NCBI RefSeq assembly: GCF_000242635.2
Contig: NC_017770.1
Span: 2,368,669-2,432,668, forward strand
Direction of reading: 5' to 3'
Length of the DNA stretch: 64,000 nucleotides
From: Solitalea canadensis DSM 3403
Lineage (GTDB): Bacteria > Bacteroidota > Bacteroidia > Sphingobacteriales > Sphingobacteriaceae
The notes below the pieces were generated by a model. The model was not told where the DNA came from, ran no database searches, and saw only the letters and a program-made list of their open reading frames with translations. This document shows positions 26,388-35,958 of this stretch, in pieces; positions within the stretch are counted from its first letter, which is position 1, and every line of letters begins with the position of its first letter. The position numbers and the translations under genes were made by a program.

Positions 26388-26863
26388 TTAATTAGCAGCA
26401 CTTGTTATAGTTGGCATGTATTCAATTATAACCGGCTGATTGTTAACAAATAAAAACTCAGGTATTTGTTCTTTTGGAAATAAAAAAACTAGTTTTCGAC
26501 TTTTGGTCGAATTCTCTTTAATGGAGGATTCAATATTCCCCCACATGTTTACCGGATCTGTTAGCATAGAAAACTGCACTTTATATTTTGTTTTACTTTT
26601 AACGTCTAGCAAGTAAAAATTATCAAAATTCAGGTCCTGTTTCCGGTCGCTTTTGTTAGTTATTGTTAGGTAAATAATACAAATTTTTCATTTTTTCCCG
26701 CTCTATAATAACCACTCCCTGTTGAGATAGTACTTCCTTCTTCAACTCTATCGATAGTTAAATTTATATCACTATTATATTGGTAGTTAGTAATTTTTGT
26801 TTGACGGGTGGTATAGCAAGATGTTAAAAAAACACCAGTAAGCATAAAAAGCAGATATTTCAT
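26388..26863 (-). pseudogene. Small lipoprotein gene interrupted by a frameshift
   Basis: Two minus-strand frames form one broken gene. The first starts at ATG 26863 (MKYLLFMLTGVFLTSC, lipobox LTSC), and reads TTRQTKITNYQYNSDINLTI up to GKNEKFVLFT, then stops at 26666. The other frame continues from the same point as IIYLTITNKSDRKQDLNFDN and on through YLLDVKSKTKYKVQF to 26388. The joined product would be about 158 aa with an Ig-like (DUF4352-like) pattern of strands: N-K-S...LNFDNFYLLD. The shift lies in an A-rich stretch (AAAAAATGAAAAA, around 26674-26695), so a sequencing error or a phase-variable tract is as possible as true decay. Confidence 0.65.
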
Positions 26864-26923
26864 TTGATTAATATCTATCATATTAAACTTTAAACTAATT
26901 ACTGTTGTTACAAAAACAATAAA

Positions 26924-26953
26924 AAAGCCTGTTAGAGAATTCTAACAGGCTTT
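26924..26953. terminator. Terminator of the thrS-infC-rpmI-rplT operon
   Basis: Perfect 13-bp stem AAAGCCTGTTAGA / TCTAACAGGCTTT, loop GAAT; T-rich on the minus strand. It lies 20 bases beyond the rplT stop. Confidence 0.85.
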
Positions 26954-26973
26954 ATATTAATTTTAAACTTGAA

Positions 26974-27318
26974 TTACTTCACGGCGTCAACAACTGCCTT
27001 AAAAGCTTCAGGATTATTCATAGCTAAGTCAGCAAGAACTTTACGGTTCAAACCGATATTTTTAGTGTGAATTTTACCCATGAAAGCAGAGTATGACAAA
27101 CCATGCTGACGAACTCCAGCGTTGATACGCTGAATCCATAATGCACGGAATTCGCGTTTTTTAACTTTTCTGTCACGGTATGCATATTGCAAACCTTTTT
27201 CTACGGTGTTTTTAGCAACCGTAAATACTTTACTTCTTGAACCCCAGTAGCCCTTGGCTAATTTCAGGATTTTTTTTCTGCGACGGCGAGCCGCAACAAC
27301 GTTAACCGATCTTGGCAT
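26974..27318 (-). CDS. rplT: 50S ribosomal protein L20
   Basis: A 114-aa ribosomal protein binding 23S rRNA early in large-subunit assembly. [20 protein letters not shown] is the characteristic start, followed by [15 protein letters not shown], and the C-terminal domain [17 protein letters not shown]. Last gene of the operon, 110 bases after rpmI. In other bacteria L20 binds its own mRNA to repress the operon; a GAGA-loop hairpin in the gap to rpmI is a candidate contact. Confidence 0.98.
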   Translation of the reverse strand: MPRSVNVVAARRRRKKILKLAKGYWGSRSKVFTVAKNTVEKGLQYAYRDRKVKKREFRALWIQRINAGVRQHGLSYSAFMGKIHTKNIGLNRKVLADLAMNNPEAFKAVVDAVK

Positions 27319-27360
27319 TTTTTACGTTTTTTAGTAGTCAGCGTCCTTTGTGGAACTTAT

Positions 27361-27376
27361 GTCAACTCTCGTTGAC
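27361..27376 (-). other. GNRA-loop hairpin in the rpmI-rplT intergenic region
   Basis: On the mRNA strand GUCAAC-GAGA-GUUGAC, a perfect 6-bp stem closed by a GAGA tetraloop, lies about 43 bases before the rplT start. Possible L20 or processing site; only the structure is seen. Confidence 0.45.
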
Positions 27377-27428
27377 GAGCTGAATCCTTGGTTAATTAAT
27401 TAATTTAATAAATCTGGATAAGATCAAC

Positions 27429-27629
27429 TTATTTACCAATACAAAGCATGCGTTTTACGTTACCCATGTCTGCTTTATCAACTAAAGCTGCTTGAGTAAG
27501 GTTACGTTTTTGCTTAGTAGTTTTTTTGGTCAAAATATGGCTTTTGAAAGCACATTTTCTTTTGATCTTACCTGTTCCAGTTAAGCTAAAACGTTTTTTA
27601 GCGCTGGAATTGGTTTTCATTTTCGGCAT
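27429..27629 (-). CDS. rpmI: 50S ribosomal protein L35
   Basis: A 66-aa ribosomal protein. [20 protein letters not shown] is the standard start, followed by [20 protein letters not shown] and RNLTQ, with the usual basic composition. It sits between infC and rplT, 24 bases after the infC stop, the conserved order infC-rpmI-rplT. The long 110-base gap to rplT is the notable part. Confidence 0.97.
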   Translation of the reverse strand: MPKMKTNSSAKKRFSLTGTGKIKRKCAFKSHILTKKTTKQKRNLTQAALVDKADMGNVKRMLCIGK

Positions 27630-27653
27630 TACTCGTCTTTATTTAGTTTAAAA

Positions 27654-28226
27654 TTATTTCTTGTTTTTAGGAGCAACGATAAGGAACATACGTTTACCTT
27701 CTAATTTAGGTAACTGTTCAACCTTACCAACTTCCTCTAAAGCCTGAGCGAATTTTAATAATAAAATTTCTCCTTGCTCTTTGTAAACAATCGCGCGACC
27801 TTTGAAATGTACATAAGAACGTACTTTATCTCCTGCCTCAAGGAATTTAATCGCATGCTTTAATTTAAACTCAAAGTCATGATCATCCGTATTCGGTCCG
27901 AAACGGATCTCCTTAATAACAGTTTTTTGAGCGTTTGCTTTAATTTCCTTTTGTTTTTTCTTCTGCTCGTAGATGAATTTATTATAATCTGTAATTCTAC
28001 AAACAGGAGGAACAGCATTAGGTGAAATTTCAACAAGGTCAAGTCCCAACTCCTCAGCTAGCTCTATGGCTTTTGCTAAGGTATAAACACCTTGTTCAAC
28101 ATTTTCGCCTACAAGTCGAACTTCATCGACACCACGAATATGTTCGTTAATTCTGTGTTCTGCCTGTTTTCTAACCGGCATAGGACGGGCACCACGTGGG
28201 CCTCTGCCAAAACTTTGCTGTGCTAT
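27654..28226 (-). CDS. infC: Translation initiation factor IF-3, starting at a non-canonical AUA codon
   Basis: A 190-aa factor that binds the 30S subunit, keeps it free of 50S and checks initiator tRNA and start codon. The N-terminal domain has [20 protein letters not shown], the C-terminal domain [20 protein letters not shown]. The first ATG (28181) would give 175 aa, but the open frame extends 15 codons further and reads [15 protein letters not shown], with the basic Gly/Arg N-terminal tail usual for Bacteroidota IF-3. AGGAGG (28235-28240) stands 8 bases before an ATA codon at 28226, and no good ribosome site precedes 28181. E. coli infC starts at AUU so that IF-3 represses its own translation; AUA would act the same way. 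Start choice is inference. Confidence 0.93.
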   Translation of the reverse strand: MAQQSFGRGPRGARPMPVRKQAEHRINEHIRGVDEVRLVGENVEQGVYTLAKAIELAEELGLDLVEISPNAVPPVCRITDYNKFIYEQKKKQKEIKANAQKTVIKEIRFGPNTDDHDFEFKLKHAIKFLEAGDKVRSYVHFKGRAIVYKEQGEILLLKFAQALEEVGKVEQLPKLEGKRMFLIVAPKNKK

Positions 28227-28234
28227 AGGTTTAA

Positions 28235-28240
28235 CCTCCT
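28235..28240 (-). promoter_or_regulatory. Strong ribosome binding site that sets the infC start
   Basis: AGGAGG on the minus strand, three bases after the thrS stop codon and 8 bases before the proposed AUA start. It is unusually strong for this genome and too far (53 bases) from the first ATG to serve it. Confidence 0.75.
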
Positions 28241-28243
28241 AAA

Positions 28244-30169
28244 TTAAATTGCTGTTTCTGTTTTAATTATCTCAACAAACTGATCAAGTGTGAGTGAACC
28301 TAAGTCACCGGCACCGTGTTTACGCACTGAAACGGTATTTTCTTCTTGTTCTTTCTCTCCTACGATCAGCATAAAAGGGATTTTTTTAATCTCGGCATCT
28401 CTGATTTTCTTGCCAATCTTTTCATCCCTATTATCGATTAAGCCGCGAATATCGGAAATATTTAAGTTTTCTGAAAGTTTTTTTGCATAATCAGCGTATT
28501 TTTCACTGATCGGCAAAATGATATATTGTTCTGGCGTTAACCATAATGGGAAGTTTCCTGCGCAATGTTCAATCAATACGGCAACAAAACGCTCCATTGA
28601 GCCGAAAGGTGCACGGTGAATCATAACCGGACGGTGTTTTTGATTATCACTACCGGTATATTCCAATTGGAATCGTTCCGGCAAGTTATAATCTACCTGA
28701 ATGGTTCCTAATTGCCATTTTCTGCCTAAAGCATCTTTCACCATGAAATCTAGTTTAGGTCCGTAAAACGCTGCTTCTCCTAACTCAACAACAGTTTTAA
28801 GTCCCTTTTCAGCAGCAGCTTCAATAATTGCAGCTTCTGCTTTTTGCCAGTTTTCATCAGAACCTATATATTTTTCTTTATTCTCTGGATCACGTAATGA
28901 AACCTGGGCAGTATAATCTTCAAACCCTAAAGCTTTGAAAACATACAGTACCAGATCGATTACCTTTTCAAACTCTTCTTTTACCTGATCTGGACGACAG
29001 AATAAGTGCGCATCATCCTGAGTAAAGCCGCGAACACGGGTTAATCCGTGAAGCTCTCCGCTTTGCTCATAACGGTAAACTGTTCCGAATTCAGCATAAC
29101 GCACCGGAAGATCTTTGTAAGAACGAGGTTTCGACTTATAGATCTCACAGTGATGCGGACAGTTCATGGGCTTTAACAAGAACTCTTCGTCTTCGTTTGG
29201 CGTATGAATCGGCTGGAACGAATCTTTTCCATATTTTTCATAATGGCCGGAAGTTATGTACAAATCTTTATGAGCAATATGCGGAGTGATTACTTGTTCG
29301 TAACCAGCCTTCACTTGTTCCTTTGATAAAAACTGTACTAAACGCTCTCGTAAAGAAGTGCCTTTTGGCAACCATAATGGTAACCCGGCCCCTACTTTTT
29401 CCGAGAAAGTGAATAACTCAAGCTCCTTACCTAACTTACGGTGATCGCGTTTTTTAGCTTCTTCCAATAAAGTTAAATAATCTGTTAACTCACTAGCCTT
29501 AGGAAATGTAACTGCATATATACGAGTTAATTGTTTATTTTTCTCGTCACCTCTCCAGTAAGCGCCTGCAACACTCATCAATTTCGCAGCTTTAATAAAT
29601 CCGGTATTCGGAATATGTGGACCACGACAAAGATCTGTGAAGTTACCCTGCTGATAGAAAGTAATACTGCCATCTTCAAGGCCATCAATCAGCTCCAGTT
29701 TATACTGATCTCCTTTTTCAGTAAAATACTTGATTGCGTCAGCTTTAGCAACATCAGAGCGTTTATATTCCTCTTTCGTTTTAGCCAGTTCGATCATTTT
29801 CTTCTCTACTTTATCAAAGTCGTCAGAAGAAAACTGGTGATCGCCGAAATCAATATCATAGTAAAAACCCGTTTCTATAGACGGACCTATACCTAATTTA
29901 ATTCCTGGATACAAGGCTTCTAAAGCTTCGGCCATTAAGTGTGCCGATGAATGCCAAAAGGTAGATTTACCTCCCTGATCATTCCATGTTAATAATTTTA
30001 CGGTTGAATCAGTGTTAATCGGACGAGATGCGTCCCAAATTTCACCATTAACCTCGGCAGCCAAAACATTGCGGGCCAATCCTTCACTAATGGATTGTGC
30101 TACCTGCAAGCTGGATGTGCCCTTTTCGTACTCACGGATTGAACCGTCGGGAAGTGTAATTTTAATCAT
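28244..30169 (-). CDS. thrS: Threonine--tRNA ligase
   Basis: A 641-aa class II synthetase. Domains: TGS (1-60, [19 protein letters not shown]), the editing domain with [17 protein letters not shown] (the HxxxH zinc-like site) and its later conserved Cys, the catalytic core with [32 protein letters not shown] and [20 protein letters not shown], then the anticodon-binding domain (about 540-641). First gene of the operon with infC, rpmI and rplT, with its promoter presumably in the 258 bases before it. No T-box is expected in this phylum and none is seen. Confidence 0.98.
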   Translation of the reverse strand: MIKITLPDGSIREYEKGTSSLQVAQSISEGLARNVLAAEVNGEIWDASRPINTDSTVKLLTWNDQGGKSTFWHSSAHLMAEALEALYPGIKLGIGPSIETGFYYDIDFGDHQFSSDDFDKVEKKMIELAKTKEEYKRSDVAKADAIKYFTEKGDQYKLELIDGLEDGSITFYQQGNFTDLCRGPHIPNTGFIKAAKLMSVAGAYWRGDEKNKQLTRIYAVTFPKASELTDYLTLLEEAKKRDHRKLGKELELFTFSEKVGAGLPLWLPKGTSLRERLVQFLSKEQVKAGYEQVITPHIAHKDLYITSGHYEKYGKDSFQPIHTPNEDEEFLLKPMNCPHHCEIYKSKPRSYKDLPVRYAEFGTVYRYEQSGELHGLTRVRGFTQDDAHLFCRPDQVKEEFEKVIDLVLYVFKALGFEDYTAQVSLRDPENKEKYIGSDENWQKAEAAIIEAAAEKGLKTVVELGEAAFYGPKLDFMVKDALGRKWQLGTIQVDYNLPERFQLEYTGSDNQKHRPVMIHRAPFGSMERFVAVLIEHCAGNFPLWLTPEQYIILPISEKYADYAKKLSENLNISDIRGLIDNRDEKIGKKIRDAEIKKIPFMLIVGEKEQEENTVSVRKHGAGDLGSLTLDQFVEIIKTETAI

Positions 30170-30427
30170 TAATCTTTTCCTATTTACCTACAAACGTAAT
30201 TTTGAAGAATCGCAAATTTAGCTTTTCAACACCAAAAGAAAAAGGTGAATATGAAGGTATTTACTTCTTTTTTTCGCCGTTTGCAGTAAATCATCCTTAA
30301 CGCAACTTTCTTAAAATTGTATACATAAAAAAACTGGCAGTTTATTTGTGATGATAGCCTGAAAGTTACGCTCTTAACTGAATTTATGAAAAAAATCGTT
30401 ATCGATACTCACTAATTACGCTTTGTT

Positions 30428-32392
30428 ATGAGCCAACTAACTTTCCCTAATTTCAACACTGAATTCTCGTCAGTTTTGAAGCCTAAGTTATTGAGTAACT
30501 CACAAAAAGAGATTCTGGATCAGATTCCATTCGCCATTTTCTATATTAATTCCGTCGGTCATTGTTACTATGTAAACAGCCATTGTGAACGACTTACCGG
30601 TTATCCCAAGAGCATGCTCATCAATGAAGGATGGAAAACAAAGGTGCACATGGATGATCGTGAAACTGTACAGCGTACTATATCAGAAAGTGCAGAAAAA
30701 AAGACAAGTTACAGTCATACCTACAGAATCATTCAACCCAACGGAAGCACTAAATACATTCATGTTCAGATGTGTCCGATCATTGAGGAAGAGTCTAACA
30801 TGCTTCATTTTCTTGGAACCGCCATCGATGTTACCGACCAGAAAACCAATGAAGAAAAATTCAGAAAAAACGATGCACAATTACAGGCCTTAATACGCTC
30901 ATTAAATGATATTGTATTTGAAGTAAACGATAAACTGGAGTATGAAAATGTTTGGGTGAATGATGAATCCATTTTGTTTACTTCAAGAGAAGAAATATTA
31001 CATAAAAAGATCAGCGAAGTAATCCCTAATGAGTTTAGTAGACGGATGGAATTATTCGCACAGCAGGTATTAGATACCGGAGAAACCATCAACTGTGAAT
31101 ATCCTGGTATACATAGTGGTGCTAACGTTTGGTATAATGCAAAGATCTCACGGATACAAGATGAAGATTTAAATACAAAACGACTGCTTATAACCATACA
31201 GGATATTACACTCCAAAAGAATTTTGAAAAAGAACTCATTCGTGCTAAAGAAGAAGCAGAACAAGGTGCTAAAGCCAAAGAAGAATTTCTTTCGGTTATA
31301 AGTCATGAAATAAGAACACCCATTAACTCGGTCATTGGAATTGCCCATTTATTATTAGATGAATATAAGGATCTGGCTCAACTTGAAAATCTGATGATCC
31401 TTAAATCTTCAGCCGAAAATCTTTTGGGACTTGTAAATGCCATCCTTGATTTTAACAAGATCGAAACAGGCAAAATTGAGTTAGAAAAAGTAAGCTTCAA
31501 CCTAAGTGAACTTATTCAAAACTCTTGCAAACCCTTTGTGCTGAAATCACGGGAAAAGAATATTGCTTTTGAATGTGTTATCGATGAAAAAATTCCGGGA
31601 ATAATTATTGGGGATCCAATTCGTTTAAACCAGATCATTAACAACCTGATTGGCAATGCAGTAAAATTCACACTGGAAGGATCTGTGACGCTCTCCGTTC
31701 AATTGATTTATGAATCGGAAAACGATGTTGAACTGTATTTTTCAATCAAAGACACTGGGATTGGCATAGCTGAAACTGATTTGGAACGAATATTTGAAAG
31801 TTTTACACAAGCAGAATCTTCAACAACCCGTAAATATGGTGGTTCTGGCCTTGGATTAGCCATAACTAAACGATTATTATTACTACATAACAGCACAATA
31901 CAATTGAATAGCGAACTCGGAAAAGGCTCTGAATTTAGTTTCCAGATCAGGTTCTCTAAACTTTATTATGCGTTAACCGAGCACGAAGAAGAAAAAAGGA
32001 AAAAGAAAATATATAATTTATCAGGGATGAAAGTTTTATTAGTGGAAGACAATCAAATGAATGCATTGGTTGGCCGTAGGTTTTTAACAAAATGGAATAT
32101 TGATGTGGATATGGCCGAAAATGGTTTGATTGCAGTTGATAAGTGCCGTGCCAATCAGTACGATATGATCATTATGGATTTGCAAATGCCTGAAATGGAC
32201 GGCTACCAGGCAAGTATGGAAATAAGAAAGTTTAATTCAGAAATACCAATTATTGCATTTACGGCTGATGTGATGCCGCATATAACAGAAAGAATTGAAG
32301 AATGTGGTATGAACGATTACCTGGCTAAACCATTTATGCCGGATATTCTTTTTAGCAAGATTTCTAAATATTATAAAATAATGTGCCAATGA
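30428..32392 (+). CDS. Hybrid sensor histidine kinase with C-terminal receiver domain
   Basis: A 654-aa cytoplasmic hybrid kinase with no membrane segment. Domains in order: PAS (about 25-140, with PNGSTKYIHV), second PAS (about 145-265), HisKA with phospho-acceptor H293 in SHEIRTPINS, HATPase with N-box NLIGNAVKFT (407-416), G1 DTGIGI (442-447), G2 GGSGLGLAIT (471-480), and a receiver domain (about 534-654) with acceptor D584 in IIMDLQMPEMDGY and Lys of LAKPF. It is orphan: no separate regulator or phosphotransfer protein adjoins it. The PAS signal is unknown. The output may run through an HPt protein encoded elsewhere. Confidence 0.94.
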   Translation: MSQLTFPNFNTEFSSVLKPKLLSNSQKEILDQIPFAIFYINSVGHCYYVNSHCERLTGYPKSMLINEGWKTKVHMDDRETVQRTISESAEKKTSYSHTYRIIQPNGSTKYIHVQMCPIIEEESNMLHFLGTAIDVTDQKTNEEKFRKNDAQLQALIRSLNDIVFEVNDKLEYENVWVNDESILFTSREEILHKKISEVIPNEFSRRMELFAQQVLDTGETINCEYPGIHSGANVWYNAKISRIQDEDLNTKRLLITIQDITLQKNFEKELIRAKEEAEQGAKAKEEFLSVISHEIRTPINSVIGIAHLLLDEYKDLAQLENLMILKSSAENLLGLVNAILDFNKIETGKIELEKVSFNLSELIQNSCKPFVLKSREKNIAFECVIDEKIPGIIIGDPIRLNQIINNLIGNAVKFTLEGSVTLSVQLIYESENDVELYFSIKDTGIGIAETDLERIFESFTQAESSTTRKYGGSGLGLAITKRLLLLHNSTIQLNSELGKGSEFSFQIRFSKLYYALTEHEEEKRKKKIYNLSGMKVLLVEDNQMNALVGRRFLTKWNIDVDMAENGLIAVDKCRANQYDMIIMDLQMPEMDGYQASMEIRKFNSEIPIIAFTADVMPHITERIEECGMNDYLAKPFMPDILFSKISKYYKIMCQ

Positions 32393-32422
32393 GCATTACA
32401 CACTCATTAGCACTACTATTTA

Positions 32423-32824
32423 TTATTTCATATTTGAATCTACCGAGTATTTTCCAGGACCAGTAAAAAACAGTCCGATGAAAGCAACCAGGTAAAGGAA
32501 TGCCATTTCTTTATCTCCAAACGGATCATTACCATGGATGTAGAAAAATGCTATGCCCATTGTAACAATCAAAAATACAAGTGCAAAACGGCTGGCTAAA
32601 CCTAAAATCAATAATGCAGCACAAAATAATTCTGCGAAAATTGCCAAGATCAATGAAGTTTGTGAACCAATTCCGAAGAGGCTCGGGAACTTATTTACCA
32701 TTCCTGAATAACCATTTAGCTTTTGCAAACCATGTGTAATCATAGCCGCACCAAATCCAACTCTAACTAATAATAAAGCCAGGTCAAGTGCTAAAGGTTT
32801 AGCAGAGAATAAAGTTTTTTTCAT
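32423..32824 (-). CDS. DoxX family membrane protein
   Basis: About 133 aa from ATG 32824 (MKKTLFSAKPLAL); the frame is open further upstream but that part is not membrane-protein-like and overlaps the region just after the LutA-like gene. Four membrane segments with the DoxX pattern: LLLVRVGFGAAMITHGLQKL at the first, FAELFCAALLILGLASRFAL in the second and third, and FLYLVAFIGLFFTGPGKYSVD at the end. DoxX proteins are small quinone-pathway or thiosulfate/redox-associated membrane proteins; the substrate is not known here. Same strand as lutA-like gene, so possibly co-transcribed. Confidence 0.85.
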   Translation of the reverse strand: MKKTLFSAKPLALDLALLLVRVGFGAAMITHGLQKLNGYSGMVNKFPSLFGIGSQTSLILAIFAELFCAALLILGLASRFALVFLIVTMGIAFFYIHGNDPFGDKEMAFLYLVAFIGLFFTGPGKYSVDSNMK

Positions 32825-32873
32825 AAATTGTTTTTGTTTTTTGGTTAGTGTTTTATTGTTTTTATGCGATTTA

Positions 32874-33593
32874 TTACCATCCACTTGCCAACACATCTGC
32901 AATATGCATTGTTTGAATAGGGAGATTATTTTTTTCAATATATCCCTGTAAATGCATCAGGCAAGAAGTATCTGTTGATATAATATAATTTGCTCCGGTC
33001 GCCAAGGCATTGTTTACCTTTTGCTCTGCCATTGCTGAAGAAATAGACTCAAATTTAACGGCAAACGTACCACCAAATCCACAACAAACTTCCACATCAT
33101 TCATTTCTACTAGCTCCAATCCTTCTACGTTTGCTAACAAAGTCCGGGGTTCCGTTTTTATTTTACATTCACGTAGTGCACCGCATGAATCATGGTAAAC
33201 AGCTTTACCTTGAAGTTTGGCTCCCACATTTTCTTTCTTCAATACATTTACGATAAAGTCGGAAAGCTCGTGAATAGCATTCTGAACATTCCTGCATTTA
33301 TTGTGTGATATTGCATTAGTAAACAGATCGTTATAATAACTCTTTACCATACCAACACATGATCCGGAAGGACCAACAATATAGTCGTGTGCTGAAAAAT
33401 CGTCCAGAAATTTCTGACCAACTTCTTTGGCTTCATCCCAAAAACCTGAATTGAAAGCCGGTTGTCCACAACATGTTTGATTAGGATTGTATGAAACTTT
33501 ACACCCTAATTTTTCTAATACTTTTATGGTATTAAAAGCCGTTTCCGGACTTATTTGATCGATAAAACAAGGAATAAATAATTCGACTTTCAT
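32874..33593 (-). CDS. lutA: LutA/YkgE-type (Fe-S)-binding protein with two CCG domains
   Basis: A 239-aa protein of the LutA/YkgE group with two cysteine-rich CCG domains, as found in heterodisulfide reductase B-like and glycolate/lactate oxidase subunits. First domain: VELFIPCFIDQI with CCGQPAFNSG; second: YHDSCGALRECKI with EVCCGFGGTFAVKF. In Bacillus LutA works with LutB and LutC in L-lactate oxidation to pyruvate. Neither LutB nor LutC is encoded in the window, so the partners may be elsewhere. It is 14 bases from the transporter upstream. Confidence 0.9.
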   Translation of the reverse strand: MKVELFIPCFIDQISPETAFNTIKVLEKLGCKVSYNPNQTCCGQPAFNSGFWDEAKEVGQKFLDDFSAHDYIVGPSGSCVGMVKSYYNDLFTNAISHNKCRNVQNAIHELSDFIVNVLKKENVGAKLQGKAVYHDSCGALRECKIKTEPRTLLANVEGLELVEMNDVEVCCGFGGTFAVKFESISSAMAEQKVNNALATGANYIISTDTSCLMHLQGYIEKNNLPIQTMHIADVLASGW

Positions 33594-33607
33594 GGAGAGT
33601 ATTAATT

Positions 33608-34924
33608 TTAATTATTTGAATTCATTACACGCGAAAGCGCTTGCAATGATGGAATTTTAACTAAACGGACTAATAAAAGCAATCCAACTATAAATATCAT
33701 GGTAATGAATAATATGGATCCTCTCATACTACCAGAAATTACCTCAATATAACCATACAAAAATGTGCCTATGACTAGTGATATTTTTTCTGTTACATCA
33801 TAAAAACTGAAATAAGAGGCAGTGTCTTTAGTTGCAGGTAATAATTTGGAATAAGTCGACCGTGAAAGTGCCTGTATCCCTCCCATTACCAAACCAACGA
33901 AAAAAGCCAAAGCCATAAACTGAAGGGAGGTTTGAAGAAAGTATGCACATGTACCTATTCCGATCCAGATCATTACAGCAAGAATCAATGTTTGAATATT
34001 CCCAACCTTAGATGATAACCATGCAAAAATATAGGCTCCTCCAATGGCAACAAGCTGAATGATAAATATAGTGGCAATGAGTTGTGCGTCTTGCATATGA
34101 AGTTCTTTAGTTCCAAAAAGCGTGGCCACATACATAATGGTTTGTACACTCATATTATAAAAAAAGAATGCCAGTAAAAATCGCTGTAAGCGCGGTAACG
34201 ACTTAAGTTCATTCCAAACTTTTAACAGCTCCTTATAGCCATTGAAAAAAACATGTTTTGTAACACTTTTATCAATGGTAGATTTAGGTAAACGGGCAAA
34301 GGTTATTTGGGCGAAACCGGCCCACCATAATCCAACCGATAAAAATGATAATCGGGCAGGCATATCATTGTTCTCGAGACCAAAAAGGCCAGGAAACTGG
34401 ATCATTGCGAGATTAATTACTAGCAGAATTGTACTGCCAATATATCCGTATGAAAATCCTTTGGCCGAAACAGCATCTTGTTCTTGTAGTGGGGCAATCT
34501 CAGGTAAATAAGCATTATAAAAAACAATACTTCCAGCATAACCAATGCATGCAATGATACTGCAGATGATTCCTAACTCAAGGGTATTTTTATTGAAAAA
34601 GAATAAACCGATGCAAGCAAGTGAACCCATATAGCAGAAAAACTGCATAAATGTTTTCTTTCTTCCACTGTAATCAGCAATTCCTGATAGCAACGGACTG
34701 ATCAATGCCACTACTAAAAAAGCAACAGAAATAGCATAGGAATAAAGAGCTGTGTTCACAAACTCCATCCCAAAGATATAAACCTTATCGCTTGTAGCAC
34801 TCGATGTTACGGCATTATAATAAACAGGAAATATCGCCGAAGTAATCGTTAATGAATATACCGAATTAGCCCAGTCATACATTGCCCAGGCATTTACAAC
34901 TTTCTTGTCAGATTTAATCAACAT
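33608..34924 (-). CDS. MFS transporter of the UMF1/Atg22-like family
   Basis: A 438-aa membrane protein with twelve predicted segments. The N-terminus contains VNAWAMYDWANSVYSLTITS, the family-typical AMYDWANS sequence of the UMF1/Atg22-like group. The loop ADYSGRKKTFMQFF between segments 2 and 3 is the MFS signature. Atg22 in yeast exports amino acids from the vacuole; bacterial members have no proven substrate. The LutA-like gene follows 14 bases later, so the transporter could carry a related organic acid or amino acid; that is context only. Confidence 0.88.
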   Translation of the reverse strand: MLIKSDKKVVNAWAMYDWANSVYSLTITSAIFPVYYNAVTSSATSDKVYIFGMEFVNTALYSYAISVAFLVVALISPLLSGIADYSGRKKTFMQFFCYMGSLACIGLFFFNKNTLELGIICSIIACIGYAGSIVFYNAYLPEIAPLQEQDAVSAKGFSYGYIGSTILLVINLAMIQFPGLFGLENNDMPARLSFLSVGLWWAGFAQITFARLPKSTIDKSVTKHVFFNGYKELLKVWNELKSLPRLQRFLLAFFFYNMSVQTIMYVATLFGTKELHMQDAQLIATIFIIQLVAIGGAYIFAWLSSKVGNIQTLILAVMIWIGIGTCAYFLQTSLQFMALAFFVGLVMGGIQALSRSTYSKLLPATKDTASYFSFYDVTEKISLVIGTFLYGYIEVISGSMRGSILFITMIFIVGLLLLVRLVKIPSLQALSRVMNSNN

Positions 34925-34989
34925 ATGCTGGCTAAAAGTAATATTTTTTAAGTAAATCTACTTAGCCATTGAAAAAGCTTATAAACAAA

Positions 34990-35019
34990 AAATCCTTCCT
35001 GAGCTATCAGAAAGGATTT
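34990..35019 (-). terminator. Terminator after the GIN-domain gene
   Basis: Stem AAATCCTT-c-CTGA / TCAG-a-AAGGATTT with a 4-base loop, in the gap between two minus-strand genes. Confidence 0.65.
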
Positions 35020-35039
35020 ATATAAGTTATTAAATCAGC

Positions 35040-35753
35040 TTACTCCACTTTTTTTACTGATGAAGCTCCGCTTGAGTTTTCAACAACTTTGGCAGGAGCA
35101 CCTTTGTAAGAAACCTTACTTGCACCACTTGCAGAAACATTAAGTTCCGACAATACATTTACTTCTGAATCAGCAGCTCCACTAACATCAACAACACATT
35201 TATTAGCAACCAGATCGAAAGCCTTAATTTTTCCGGCGCCTGAAATCTTGATGTTTAATTCAGCAGCTTGTCCACGCAATGCTATCTTTCCGGCACCACT
35301 GATTCTTGTACTTAATGTATTTACATTCATCATCAAATCTGATTCTGTTGCTCCAGAAGATTTCAATTCAAATGATGGCTGTTTAAACTCATTAGTGGTT
35401 TTAACATCTACAGCACCAGAAGCCTCAATTTTTGATAACTCGTTAACATGGATTCTTATCAGTACATTTTTTGTAGCACAAAGATTTTTTTCACTCTTTA
35501 TTACCAGTCTATCACCATTTACGGTGGTTTTTACATAATCCTGTAAATTATCGTCTGTAATTATTTCTACTTTTTGAACAGAATCCTGAGTAAGTTCCAA
35601 TTTAAAAGCTCCACTCATATCAAGCTCTTTAAAGTGAGTTAGCACACGCTCTTTGGTAACAACGTTGCCAGACCCTTTCACGCAGATCTTTTTACATGCG
35701 CTTAAACCTAAAATAGCTAAAAAAAGTATCGCAAAGGTAATTTTTGGTTTCAT
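35040..35753 (-). CDS. GIN-domain (DUF2807) lipoprotein
   Basis: A 237-aa lipoprotein with signal peptide (1-20, lipobox GLSA-C). The mature domain is a right-handed beta-helix-like GIN/DUF2807 domain: FKELDMSGAFKLELTQDSVQ, DNLQDYVKTTVNGDRLVIKS, then strands with repeated SGAG, SGAA and SGAS steps (ISGAGKIALRGQ, ISGAGKIKAFD, VSGAADSEVNV). Such head-GIN proteins are abundant in Bacteroidota as putative adhesins or anti-sigma-linked surface proteins; no function is proven. Two other members are at 46972 and 47929. A terminator lies downstream. Confidence 0.88.
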   Translation of the reverse strand: MKPKITFAILFLAILGLSACKKICVKGSGNVVTKERVLTHFKELDMSGAFKLELTQDSVQKVEIITDDNLQDYVKTTVNGDRLVIKSEKNLCATKNVLIRIHVNELSKIEASGAVDVKTTNEFKQPSFELKSSGATESDLMMNVNTLSTRISGAGKIALRGQAAELNIKISGAGKIKAFDLVANKCVVDVSGAADSEVNVLSELNVSASGASKVSYKGAPAKVVENSSGASSVKKVE

Positions 35754-35958
35754 AAAATGTTAGTTCTTATTTATTGTATGTTTTGACGTAGTTGCTTAAC
35801 TAAAGGTTACAGTTATGTTCAAATATAATATCCTTAAAGAAAGTTTCCACGAATAATAATTTAATACCACTCTATGCTTACTAATTATAATTCATTAATT
35901 TAGAGAGAAACCCTTATAAAACACACAATTAATCTTAGAAAAACAATACGCTCTCTTT

